Below are positions 1 to 7,617 of a stretch of 39,536 nt of DNA, in pieces. Source of the stretch: Rhizobium sp. Q54 (lineage in GTDB: Bacteria; Bacteroidota; Bacteroidia; Flavobacteriales; Flavobacteriaceae). The DNA is taken from assembly GCA_943328505.2 (NCBI GenBank), contig CALQAH020000018.1, positions 1 to 39,536 of the forward strand. The letters are read 5' to 3'. The notes beneath the pieces are model-generated. The model was not told where the DNA came from, did not search any database, and saw only the letters and a list, made by a program, of their open reading frames with translations. The translations under genes were made by a program, and so were the position numbers. The first letter of the stretch is position 1. The number at the start of each line of letters is the position of its first letter.

Positions 1-35
1 AAAAATAAAAAAAACCTTTCAAAAATGAAAGGTTT
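1..35 (-). terminator. Intrinsic terminator of the tpiA gene cluster
   Basis: A 9-bp perfect stem (AAACCTTTC at 12-20 and GAAAGGTTT at 27-35) with a 6-nt loop is followed on the minus strand by a run of T residues (positions 1-14). It lies 20 bp past the tpiA stop codon, where the leftward transcript should end. Confidence 0.8.
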
Positions 36-55
36 CAATAGATTATTCTTTTTAT

Positions 56-808
56 TTAAATAGCTTTTACTATTGCAGCAAAATCGTCAGCTTTCAAAGC
101 AGCTCCACCAATTAATCCACCATCAACATCTGGCTTTGAAAATATTTCTTTGGCATTGTCTGGTTTTACACTTCCTCCATAGAGTATTGATACATTTTCA
201 GCAACGTCACTTCCAAAAGTTTTTCTAACGGTTTCTCTAATAAATTCATGCATTTCCTGCGCTTGTTCTGGACTTGCGGTTTCTCCTGTTCCAATTGCCC
301 ATACTGGTTCGTAGGCTAATACAATTTTTTCCCAATCTTTATTATCAATGTGAAACAATCCATCTCGTAATTGATTTTCTACCACATTAAAGTGTTGGTT
401 GTTTTGACGATCCTTTAATTCTTCTCCAAAACAAAATATAACAGTCATATTGTGAACTAAAGCTGTAGCTACTTTAAATGATAAAATTGCATCTGTTTCA
501 TGAAATTGAGCCCTTCTTTCAGAATGACCAATAATAACAATGTTTACTCCAATGCTCTTCAACATATCAGCCGAAATCTCTCCAGTAAAAGCACCAGATT
601 CAGACTGATGCATATTTTGTGCTGCAACACCAATATTGGTAAATTCCAAATGATCTACAGCAGATGCAAGGTTTATAAATGTAGGAGCCACTAGTACTTG
701 TGCTTCAATATCGTTAGGTAATTTATCAATTAAATCATTTAATAAATCTTCCGTTTCCTCTGCATTTTTATGCATTTTCCAATTGCCAGCAACAATTTTT
801 TGTCTCAT
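56..808 (-). CDS. tpiA: Triosephosphate isomerase
   Basis: Interconverts dihydroxyacetone phosphate and glyceraldehyde 3-phosphate in glycolysis and gluconeogenesis; a cytosolic TIM barrel. At 250 residues it has the normal family length. Visible active-site elements are N9 and K11 in AGNWKMH, H95 in IIGHSERR, the catalytic E167 in YEPVWAIGTG, and the phosphate-binding GGSVKP (211-216) and GGLIGGAAL (230-238) loops. The start codon shares one base with the stop of the upstream thioredoxin-like gene (TAATG), so the two are probably translationally coupled. A hairpin terminator follows the gene. No residue looks aberrant, and the identification is secure. Confidence 0.97.
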   Translation of the reverse strand: MRQKIVAGNWKMHKNAEETEDLLNDLIDKLPNDIEAQVLVAPTFINLASAVDHLEFTNIGVAAQNMHQSESGAFTGEISADMLKSIGVNIVIIGHSERRAQFHETDAILSFKVATALVHNMTVIFCFGEELKDRQNNQHFNVVENQLRDGLFHIDNKDWEKIVLAYEPVWAIGTGETASPEQAQEMHEFIRETVRKTFGSDVAENVSILYGGSVKPDNAKEIFSKPDVDGGLIGGAALKADDFAAIVKAI

Positions 809-1305
809 TAGTTTAGTGATTTTAAAGTAGTATTCATTTGATCGAAATCGGTTTCAATAGCTCTATAGGTAATAATTTTTCCGCTTTTGTCAATAATAAT
901 ATATCTAGGAATCCAATCCAAATCTATGGACTTTCCAAATTCACCTTTCATTCCGTCAGTTGCCCAATAATGGTCTCCTTTTATTTCATGTTTTGCAATG
1001 CCTTCTTTCCATTTATCAATTACTTTATCCATGGAAATGAAAACATAATCAACACCAATATTATTGGTTTGTAATTCTTTTAATTTTGACATTGCTTTTA
1101 CACAATCGCTACACCAAGATGCCCAAACTTCAATAACGGTAACATTTCCAGCATGTTTCTGAAGGATTTCTTGAAAAGTAATTTCAGAATCATCAAATGC
1201 CATCAACTTTTTAGTTAAACTTTCTTTAGAAAATTCTTTATTTTGAGCATTTGAACAGGAGATAATAGACAATGCTAAGGCTCCGAAAAAGAGTATTTTT
1301 TTCAC
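808..1305 (-). CDS. Thioredoxin-fold lipoprotein (TlpA/thioredoxin-like)
   Basis: A 165-residue envelope protein with a lipoprotein signal (LSIISC, lipidated cysteine at about residue 17) and a thioredoxin-like domain from about residue 40. The redox motif is WASWCSDC (C65 and C68), and the cis-proline region reads DWIPRYIIID. Such proteins usually reduce or exchange disulfides in the periplasm. The gene overlaps tpiA by one base and lies downstream of a membrane protein that also ends in a thioredoxin-like domain, which suggests a shared redox role. A near-consensus -7 box (TAACTTTA on the minus strand, 1321-1328) precedes the start. The exact substrate cannot be told from sequence. Confidence 0.85.
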   Translation of the reverse strand: MKKILFFGALALSIISCSNAQNKEFSKESLTKKLMAFDDSEITFQEILQKHAGNVTVIEVWASWCSDCVKAMSKLKELQTNNIGVDYVFISMDKVIDKWKEGIAKHEIKGDHYWATDGMKGEFGKSIDLDWIPRYIIIDKSGKIITYRAIETDFDQMNTTLKSLN

Positions 1306-1328
1306 AATAATTATTTTTTGTAAAGTTA

Positions 1329-1376
1329 TATAATTATAAAAAAGGAAGTCACAATAAAAATATAATTATAAAAAAG
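1329..1376. repeat. Exact 16-bp direct repeat in an intergenic spacer
   Basis: TATAATTATAAAAAAG occurs at 1329-1344 and again at 1361-1376, a period of 32 bp, within the AT-rich gap between the thioredoxin-like lipoprotein and the small membrane protein gene. It may be a slippage or duplication product, or a paired protein-binding site. Base composition makes short AT repeats common here, so a role is uncertain. Confidence 0.5.
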
Positions 1377-1390
1377 ACTAAATGAAAAAG

Positions 1391-1687
1391 TTACTCTTTT
1401 TTAGTCGCTTTTTCTAGATTTTTTAAAAAGACAATTTTACTTGAACGTCTTTTTTTAAGTTTTCTTTCCAGTTTATTAAGGTGTCTTATTATCAAAAAAA
1501 TAATTATTGAGGATATAGCCATTAAAGTTGTTCCAATAAGAATATAAAGCGTATTGCCTAATGGAACTTTTTCTCTTGTTGAAATAAAATTTAAAATGTA
1601 GTAACCAAATAAAAATACAACTGCACAGATTGCTATACCAATATAGCATCTTTGTTTTTCGGGTTTACTTGAGAATTCATTTAACAT
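1391..1687 (-). CDS. Small two-helix membrane protein, function unknown
   Basis: A 98-residue protein with two predicted transmembrane segments, about residues 15-35 (GIAICAVVFLFGYYILNFI) and 45-67, and a strongly basic C-terminal tail (KLERKLKKRRSSK) that by the positive-inside rule should be cytoplasmic. No recognisable domain or catalytic motif is present. It lies between two redox-type envelope genes on the same strand but with gaps of about 80 bp on each side, so it may be transcribed separately. The hydrophobic pattern and plausible start make it likely to be real. Confidence 0.6.
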   Translation of the reverse strand: MLNEFSSKPEKQRCYIGIAICAVVFLFGYYILNFISTREKVPLGNTLYILIGTTLMAISSIIIFLIIRHLNKLERKLKKRRSSKIVFLKNLEKATKKE

Positions 1688-1764
1688 ATCGGCAAGTATA
1701 AGAAATATAATTTAGATATAAAATATTTTTTTTTCTTCATTTAAAATTAGAGATGAACTTTAGT

Positions 1765-2850
1765 TTATTTTTTTAATTCAGAATACGTTTTTTTAACAAC
1801 TTTATGAAATTCTATAGCATTAAATTGATTTTCTGTAATACCATAATAAAATTTATATTCATTTCCATTCCATAAATATTTCACGCCTGGCGTGTCTTTT
1901 CCAGAACCTAGCATGGTCCAAAACGGAATTACTTCAATAATTTTATAGGGATATTCTGCTCCAGCAAATTTAAAAAAATCAGGTATTAATTCAGCTTCTT
2001 CATTCATAAAAATAATTGAAATGTCTGGGAAATTTTTGTCCTTTTGCTTCATTTCAGTTAATTCTTTTGCAGCTGTTCTACAATGGTCGCAACCTGGAAC
2101 AAACATACAAAGAGTATTTCTTCCCTTATCGATGGTAGAAAAATATTTGCTATATCCCGATTTATGCATAGCTGGTTCATCAAGTATAATGGGTACTGTT
2201 TTTTCAACTTTTTCAGTTTTTGTAGTAGTATCAATAGCTACTTGTGTATTTGTTGTATCATTATCTTTTTGATTTATAATTTCTGTAGGTTGTGGATTGT
2301 TGTTAATTACAAATTTACTCTCAATAGGTTGAATAGGAGCAATCATAAATAGCAACAAAATAGAGGCGAAAGTAACCGTTGTCAACACCCAAAAATTTCC
2401 TTTACTTTCATTTGTTTTTGGCATTAAAATTATCAACCAAGCTAATAAAAGCATAGCAATTACGTTTTTTGCGATAGCTTCTATTGGAGTCATTGGTAAT
2501 AAACTTCCAAAACATCCACAGTTTCCTGAGTTTCCACCATTTTGAATGGTCTCAATTGTTAAATGTGTAGTAAAAACTGCTAATAGCAATATTGTTGCTG
2601 GGATAATAATGCTTCGAATATAATTTTTTTGAAGCAATAACAACCCTAATGCTAGTTCAATTCCAATAAGTATTCTTGAAAAATAAGGTGCAATTTCACC
2701 AGAAAATCCTAATGGATATAATTGTTTTACTTCAAAGGTAGAAATTGCAAAATAAGGTGATGGATATAATTTTGCAACTGCAGAAAGTAGAAATAAAAAC
2801 GAAACGATACTTCTAATTGCCCAAGTAATATTTGTTTTTGATGTTGTCAT
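1765..2850 (-). CDS. DoxX/MauE-like membrane protein with C-terminal thioredoxin-like domain (BT_3928 family type)
   Basis: A 361-residue fusion. Residues 10-145 form a DoxX/MauE-like four-helix membrane unit carrying the paired cysteines GNCGCFG (C111, C113) typical of that group. Another hydrophobic helix follows at 153-172, then a Thr/Asn-rich linker (about 180-225) and a thioredoxin-like domain with PGCDHC (C254, C257). The layout suggests that electrons pass between membrane cysteines and a periplasmic disulfide exchanger, but this is inference. It starts 9 bp after the DUF1599 gene and is very probably cotranscribed with it. The same pairing is familiar from other Flavobacteriaceae as a BT_3928-family protein next to DUF1599. 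Confidence 0.82.
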   Translation of the reverse strand: MTTSKTNITWAIRSIVSFLFLLSAVAKLYPSPYFAISTFEVKQLYPLGFSGEIAPYFSRILIGIELALGLLLLQKNYIRSIIIPATILLLAVFTTHLTIETIQNGGNSGNCGCFGSLLPMTPIEAIAKNVIAMLLLAWLIILMPKTNESKGNFWVLTTVTFASILLLFMIAPIQPIESKFVINNNPQPTEIINQKDNDTTNTQVAIDTTTKTEKVEKTVPIILDEPAMHKSGYSKYFSTIDKGRNTLCMFVPGCDHCRTAAKELTEMKQKDKNFPDISIIFMNEEAELIPDFFKFAGAEYPYKIIEVIPFWTMLGSGKDTPGVKYLWNGNEYKFYYGITENQFNAIEFHKVVKKTYSELKK

Positions 2851-2859
2851 TTTATAGAA

Positions 2860-3426
2860 TTAATTTTGTCCAAATTTCATTAAGATTAAAGCAAAAACAG
2901 CATAATTAATCATATCTTGATAGTTAGCGTCGATGCCTTCAGACACTAATGTCTTTCCTTTGTTGTCCTCAATTTGTTTTACACGGAGTAACTTTTGCAA
3001 AATCAAATCGGTTAAAGAACTGACACGCATTTCACGCCAAGCTTCACCATAATCATGATTTTTATTTTCCATTAACAATTTTGTCAAGGATACTTTTTCA
3101 TCATATAAATGGATTGCTTTGTCAACATCCAAATCCGGTTGATCTGCAATTCCCATATCCAATTGAATTAATGCCATGATGGAATAGTTGATAATTCCAA
3201 TAAATTCACCTGTTTCATCTTCATCAACTTTTCGAACTTCGTTTTGTTGTAAACTCCTAATGCGTTGTGCTTTGATAAATATTTGGTCGGTTAAGGAAGG
3301 TAATCTCAAGATGCGCCATGCGCTTCCGTAATCTTTCATTTTATTGTTGTAAAGTTGTCGGCAAATTGCTATAACTTTGTCATATTCTTGAGAAGTAGTA
3401 CTCATTTCGGTGTATCTTTGTGTCAA
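2860..3426 (-). CDS. DUF1599 (nucleotide-modification-associated) domain protein with internal duplication
   Basis: A soluble 188-residue protein built from two homologous halves. KDYGSAWR (31-38) recurs as HDYGEAWR (124-131), RLPSLTDQI as RVSSLTDLI, and INYSIMALI as INYAVFALI. DUF1599 is annotated as associated with nucleotide modification in some contexts, but its biochemical activity is not something I can state. The gene heads a leftward unit with the DoxX-like gene. A well-formed promoter (-33 TTTG at 3494-3497, -7 TACTTTTG at 3467-3474) drives it. The family call is firm and the function is unknown. Confidence 0.82.
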   Translation of the reverse strand: MTQRYTEMSTTSQEYDKVIAICRQLYNNKMKDYGSAWRILRLPSLTDQIFIKAQRIRSLQQNEVRKVDEDETGEFIGIINYSIMALIQLDMGIADQPDLDVDKAIHLYDEKVSLTKLLMENKNHDYGEAWREMRVSSLTDLILQKLLRVKQIEDNKGKTLVSEGIDANYQDMINYAVFALILMKFGQN

Positions 3427-3466
3427 TTTTTTTACTTTCGTAAAGTTTGACGTAATGGTTTTGTGC

Positions 3467-3497
3467 CAAAAGTAAAGAATAATGATTGAAGTACAAA
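3467..3497 (-). promoter_or_regulatory. Consensus Bacteroidota promoter for the DUF1599 unit
   Basis: On the minus strand TTTG (3494-3497) is followed after exactly 19 nt by TACTTTTG (3467-3474), matching the TTTG-N19-TAnnTTTG pattern. The -33 element sits inside an inverted repeat AGTAC-AAA-GTACT (3490-3502), a possible operator. The site lies in the leader of the divergent folP gene. Confidence 0.65.
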
Positions 3498-3530
3498 GTA
3501 CTAATTCTTATAACTGAATTAAGATTTAAA

Positions 3531-4352
3531 ATGGCCATCAATTGTCACGGAAAATTAATCGATTTGACTATACCCAAAGTAATGGGTATCTTGAATATTA
3601 CGCCAAATTCATTCTATGATGGTGGCACTTATTCCGATGCGAGAAGTATTTTAAAACAGGTTGAAAAAATGCTGGCTGAAGGTGCAACTTTTATTGATGT
3701 TGGAGCTTATTCCAGTAAACCTAATGCAGAATTTGTTTCCGAAGAAGAAGAGATTCGAAGATTGATTCCTGTTATTACATTAGTTCTAAAACATTTCCCT
3801 GAAACTTTAATTTCCGTGGATACTTTTCGCTCTAATGTTGCCAAGTTGGCTGTTGAAAATGGTGCTTGCATCATCAACGATATTTCTGCGGGAAATTTAG
3901 ATGACAAGATGATGGAAACCGTTGCAAATCTTCACGTTCCTTATATCATGATGCATATGAAAGGCACTCCGCAAACTATGTCATCCTTAACAGAATATGA
4001 AAATTTCATCAAAGAACTACTGTTTTATTTTTCTGAAAAAGTTGCCAAAGCCCGAAGTTTTGGTATCCATGATTTGATCGTTGATCCTGGTTTTGGTTTC
4101 GCAAAAACATTGGAACAAAACTTTGAACTACTATATAATTTAGAAGTATTTAAAATGTTGGAGTTGCCTATTCTTGTTGGTTTTTCCAGAAAATCGATGA
4201 TTTATAAATCCTTGAATACTTCGGCTGAATTTGCTTTGAATGGCACTACGGTTTTAAATACAATCGCTTTGCAAAAAGGAGCAAAAATTTTACGTGTGCA
4301 CGATGTGAAAGAAGCGGTAGAATGTGTGAAATTATGTCAGATGACATGCTAG
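3531..4352 (+). CDS. folP: Dihydropteroate synthase
   Basis: Condenses 6-hydroxymethyl-7,8-dihydropterin diphosphate with p-aminobenzoate in folate synthesis; a cytosolic TIM barrel and the target of sulfonamides. Signature stretches are VMGILNITPNSFYDGG, IDVGAYSSKP, ISVDTFRSNVA, IINDISAG, DPGFGFAKT and the C-terminal GFSRKS with the pterin-binding lysine and arginine. The frame is open from a TTG at 3486, but I chose the ATG at 3531 because homologs begin close to the first strand and the extra 15 residues are unlike the family. The product is then 273 residues. It diverges from the DUF1599 unit and converges with rlmH. Confidence 0.95.
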   Translation: MAINCHGKLIDLTIPKVMGILNITPNSFYDGGTYSDARSILKQVEKMLAEGATFIDVGAYSSKPNAEFVSEEEEIRRLIPVITLVLKHFPETLISVDTFRSNVAKLAVENGACIINDISAGNLDDKMMETVANLHVPYIMMHMKGTPQTMSSLTEYENFIKELLFYFSEKVAKARSFGIHDLIVDPGFGFAKTLEQNFELLYNLEVFKMLELPILVGFSRKSMIYKSLNTSAEFALNGTTVLNTIALQKGAKILRVHDVKEAVECVKLCQMTC

Positions 4353-4370
4353 TAATTTCCGAAATACTTT

Positions 4371-4844
4371 TTACTGATGATGATACGGTTCATTTCTCAA
4401 AATAGTAAAACCACGATACAATTGTTCTATAAAAAATAAGCGCACCATTTGGTGGGAGAAAGTCATTACCGAAAGTGATATTTTACCTTGTGCTTTTTGA
4501 TATACTTCATCGCTAAAACCATAAGGACCGCCAATTACAAAGACCAAAGTTTTTACTCCCGAATTCATTTTTTTTTGCAATTCTTCGGAGAAACCTACAC
4601 TGGAAAAAGTTTTTCCGTTTTCATCTAGTAAAATCAATTGATCAGTAGGAGCGAGCTTGGCTAAAATGAGTTCGCCTTCTTTTTCTTTTTGTTGCGATTC
4701 CGATAGGTTTTTGACATTTTTAATATCAGGTATCATCTCCAAATCAAACTTGATATAAAACGACAATCGTTTGGTGTAATCGTCGATTAAAGTTTGTAAC
4801 GATTTGTTATCGGTTTTACCAATGGCGAGCAGTTTAATATTCAT
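4371..4844 (-). CDS. rlmH: 23S rRNA (pseudouridine1915-N3)-methyltransferase
   Basis: SPOUT-class enzyme that methylates pseudouridine 1915 of 23S rRNA in helix 69 on the assembled ribosome. Starting at the ATG at 4842-4844 gives 157 residues, the usual family length, with the canonical start NIKLLAIGKT. The SAM-binding knot shows FVIGGPYGFSDE, and the hallmark C-terminus is FSHQMVRLFFIEQLYR followed by EPYHHQ. An in-frame start seven codons upstream would overlap the previous gene and is less likely. The gene begins 4 bp after the YfcC-type carrier gene, so it is probably cotranscribed with it. Confidence 0.95.
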   Translation of the reverse strand: MNIKLLAIGKTDNKSLQTLIDDYTKRLSFYIKFDLEMIPDIKNVKNLSESQQKEKEGELILAKLAPTDQLILLDENGKTFSSVGFSEELQKKMNSGVKTLVFVIGGPYGFSDEVYQKAQGKISLSVMTFSHQMVRLFFIEQLYRGFTILRNEPYHHQ

Positions 4845-4848
4845 TTTG

Positions 4849-6351
4849 CTATAAGTAAATTCCAATAATTAAAAACACCGAACATAGTACAATAAGCATG
4901 AAAAGAAAAGGCATGATAAACTTCATCCATGTTTTTAAACTCACATTAACCAATGCCAGCGAAGGCAAAATCAGTCCTGTTGGCGCTACAAAAGACATAA
5001 TTCCCATTCCGAAAATATAGGAATTCACAATTTCTCTTCCTGGAATATTGACAATAATTGCTAAGGCTCCGATGATAGGCATGGTCAAAACTGCCATTCC
5101 AGAACTGGATTGTATGAAGAGAGAAAAGACAATGTAAAACACCATAAGCAATATTATAAATAATGCAGGTGGCATGCCTTGCACCATATTGGCGCCATAA
5201 AATAAAATGGAATCGCTAACATGACCTTCGTTTAAAATTACGGTTACACCACGTGCAATTCCCACAATAAAGGCTACCGATAATAAACTCTCGGCACCTT
5301 TGATAAATTCGGCAGTAAATATTTTTTCATTCATTCGAACGATAACAGCAATTAAAATGGCAGCTCCAAGAAATAAGGCTGACATTTCAAGTGTCCACCA
5401 ACCTAAGAATACTACTCCAGCAATCATGGTAAGGAATGAAGCGATGTAAATGAATAATAAAAGTTTCGTTTTTAGATCGAGTTTTTGAGTAAAATCAGTT
5501 GGACTGATTTCGGTTTTGAAAGAAGGTTGAACTGCTCCGTCAATTTTATAAACAAGTGAAGCCGTTGGATCATTTTTAATTTTTTTTGCATAACGCAAAA
5601 GATACCAAATCAATAATGCATTGGATGCAACATACATCACTAAACGTTCGTACAAACCATCCATCCAATTAATTCCAGCGGCATTGGAAGCAATGATTAC
5701 CGAAAACGGATTAGAGAAAGAACACAATGTACCAATTGAAGTTCCACCAAATATAATTACTAACGGTATTAATAAATCATATCCAGCAGCAAGAAAAATA
5801 GGAACAATTAAAGGATAAAAAACCAAGCCTTCTTCTGCCATTCCATAGGAAGCACCAAAGAATGAAAAGATTAAAGTTAGTATAATAATCAACCAATGTT
5901 CTCTCCCACGCATGGAATAGGATAAGTGACTAACGCCTTTCATCATGGCTCCTGTTTCGTTAAATACATACATAAAACCTCCAATAATAAGGATAAATAA
6001 AATGATGTCGATACTTTCACAAATACCTTTTATAGGTGCGAACAAAACTTCAAGAAAGCCTTGTTGGTTTTTTTCTTGCTTTTGATAAGTTCCCGGAACA
6101 GAAACGGGTTTGCGAATGTCACCATTGGTAAATTTTTCAAGTGGAATAAGTATTTCTAAACTATCTAGTGTTTTTTGAGAATAGGGAAGTGTCTTATCTC
6201 CTGTTGGAGTTGTCATCACAAAAGATTTTTGTTCAAAGGCCGAAAGTTTGTTGTATTGCCCAGCTGGTATAAGCCATGTAGCAATGGCTGCAAAAACAAT
6301 AACGAGCATTAATATAGAAATCGGACTTGGAAAAGATTTTGTTGATGACAT
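4849..6351 (-). CDS. YfcC/DcuC-type multispanning carrier
   Basis: A 500-residue inner-membrane carrier with about 12 hydrophobic segments. The first helix ends in IATWLIPAGQY, the usual YfcC start, and a hydrophilic loop of about 70 residues follows. Conserved substrate-site-like segments are GGTSIGTLCSFSNPFSVIIAS near residue 205 and QSSSGMAVLTMPIIGAL near the C-terminus. Families of this type (C4-dicarboxylate anaerobic carrier superfamily) move organic anions or basic amino acids, but the substrate is not readable here. It has its own near-perfect promoter and leads into rlmH. Confidence 0.85.
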   Translation of the reverse strand: MSSTKSFPSPISILMLVIVFAAIATWLIPAGQYNKLSAFEQKSFVMTTPTGDKTLPYSQKTLDSLEILIPLEKFTNGDIRKPVSVPGTYQKQEKNQQGFLEVLFAPIKGICESIDIILFILIIGGFMYVFNETGAMMKGVSHLSYSMRGREHWLIIILTLIFSFFGASYGMAEEGLVFYPLIVPIFLAAGYDLLIPLVIIFGGTSIGTLCSFSNPFSVIIASNAAGINWMDGLYERLVMYVASNALLIWYLLRYAKKIKNDPTASLVYKIDGAVQPSFKTEISPTDFTQKLDLKTKLLLFIYIASFLTMIAGVVFLGWWTLEMSALFLGAAILIAVIVRMNEKIFTAEFIKGAESLLSVAFIVGIARGVTVILNEGHVSDSILFYGANMVQGMPPALFIILLMVFYIVFSLFIQSSSGMAVLTMPIIGALAIIVNIPGREIVNSYIFGMGIMSFVAPTGLILPSLALVNVSLKTWMKFIMPFLFMLIVLCSVFLIIGIYL

Positions 6352-6373
6352 AGTTTTTTAGAAAAGTTCAAAT

Positions 6374-6404
6374 CAAATGTAATGATAAAGTCTTAATTAC
6401 CAAA
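6374..6404 (-). promoter_or_regulatory. Promoter of the YfcC-type carrier and rlmH
   Basis: Minus-strand TTTG (6401-6404), a 19-nt spacer and TACATTTG (6374-6381) exactly fit the Bacteroidota housekeeping consensus. The -7 box ends 22 nt before the ATG at 6351, which predicts a leader of about 16 nt. Confidence 0.75.
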
Positions 6405-6442
6405 TTTGGATATAATTGTGTTTCTATGAAAGTATGAAATAC

Positions 6443-6477
6443 TAAAAAAAAAAGCCCTTTTGTTTCCAAAAGGGCTT
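6443..6477 (-). terminator. Intrinsic terminator after endonuclease I
   Basis: An 11-bp perfect stem (AAGCCCTTTTG at 6452-6462, CAAAAGGGCTT at 6467-6477) with a 4-nt loop is followed on the minus strand by about ten T residues (6444-6453). It lies 20 bp past the endonuclease stop codon. Confidence 0.9.
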
Positions 6478-6497
6478 GAATATAATTTGAGTTTAAA

Positions 6498-7613
6498 TTA
6501 GTTTACCATTACTTTTTTTGTAATCGTTTCTTTGTTTGATGTCAATTGTAAAAAATAGAAACCTTGAGGTAAACTAGATACGGTATAAAGACTATTTATG
6601 GCTTCAGGGTTTTTTATTTGTTGTAAAACTTGACCATTGATGTTGATTAATTTAATTTCATTTAAAGGGGTTTTACATGCAATGTTTATTATGCCATCGT
6701 TGGATGGATTGGGATAAACAGATACTTTTTCGGACAAGGAGTTGTTAATGGTTCCAAGAGCTGCGCATGCCGTTGTCCATATTTGGCATACATATTCTGG
6801 ATGATCTATATAAGGGTTTCGGTTTCCTTGAAAGCTGTAAATTGCATTATTTTTTGCTATTTCTTTTGGGCTAACAGGATCTAGATTGTGCCATGTTATT
6901 AAAATATTTAAAAAAGTTGGTGCAAAAACATTGTCTGTAGTTCCATCAAACATATTTTTTGAGACTACAGTTGCAGCATTGTAAAAATTTGCCATATCAT
7001 CTTGGTATCTTGTAGCAAAATACAAAATACTTCTAGCAATATCACCTTTGAATTCATCCAAAGGTTCAAAAACTGTACTAGAGTAACCAGCTGAATATCC
7101 CGAATTTAAATTGTTACCAAGTTTAGAACCATTTAAAGTAGTAGAATTAGCAACATTAACTCTTCCATAAGGAAAATTGTCTCTTAATCCATTCACTTTT
7201 CCATCAGCTGGAATGACATGAAAAGGATCGTTTTTCATAGGATTTATAGCGAAATTCTCGAAATACGCTTGAGGAATAACGTGTTCTCTATTATAGCAAT
7301 CTCCTTCGTTAGCATAAGTACCACATTGCTGACCAGTGTTGGTAAAATTATAAGGATCCGGACCTGCTGGATTTTCGGAATACATGTCTAACAAAGAGTT
7401 GTCATTTTCATAATTCGTATCACGAAAAGCAGTATTATTAAATAGATTCCATAAAGCACCATATCCTTGATCTGAATGACCCGTTGTGATTCTAGTTTTG
7501 AGTTGGGTTTTTAAGGTAAACCCAGATCCAGTTGCTGAATTATAATATCCTACAGGAATTTGAGCAATGACAACAAAGTTTAATAAAAGTAGTAGGTAGA
7601 AATATTTTTTCAT
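6498..7613 (-). CDS. T9SS-exported endonuclease I family nuclease
   Basis: A secreted nuclease of 371 residues. It has a signal peptide (1-18, ending VVIAQ) and an endonuclease I domain from about residue 20 to 290 with the catalytic NREHVIPQAYF (H111) and FHVIPADGKVNGLR. A cysteine pair (C97, C106) sits just before the active site. The C-terminus is a type A T9SS sorting domain (VYPNPSNDG near residue 300, ending TKKVMVN), so the mature enzyme should be exported across the outer membrane. EndA-type enzymes cut DNA and RNA, here presumably for nutrient scavenging. It starts 4 bp after an RNA methyltransferase gene and is followed by a strong terminator. Confidence 0.92.
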   Translation of the reverse strand: MKKYFYLLLLLNFVVIAQIPVGYYNSATGSGFTLKTQLKTRITTGHSDQGYGALWNLFNNTAFRDTNYENDNSLLDMYSENPAGPDPYNFTNTGQQCGTYANEGDCYNREHVIPQAYFENFAINPMKNDPFHVIPADGKVNGLRDNFPYGRVNVANSTTLNGSKLGNNLNSGYSAGYSSTVFEPLDEFKGDIARSILYFATRYQDDMANFYNAATVVSKNMFDGTTDNVFAPTFLNILITWHNLDPVSPKEIAKNNAIYSFQGNRNPYIDHPEYVCQIWTTACAALGTINNSLSEKVSVYPNPSNDGIINIACKTPLNEIKLININGQVLQQIKNPEAINSLYTVSSLPQGFYFLQLTSNKETITKKVMVN

Positions 7614-7617
7614 AGTC

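Noticed and set aside
3486..3530. N-terminal extension of folP from a TTG codon
   Set aside because: The extra 15 residues have no resemblance to dihydropteroate synthases, and the ATG at 3531 gives the normal N-terminus.
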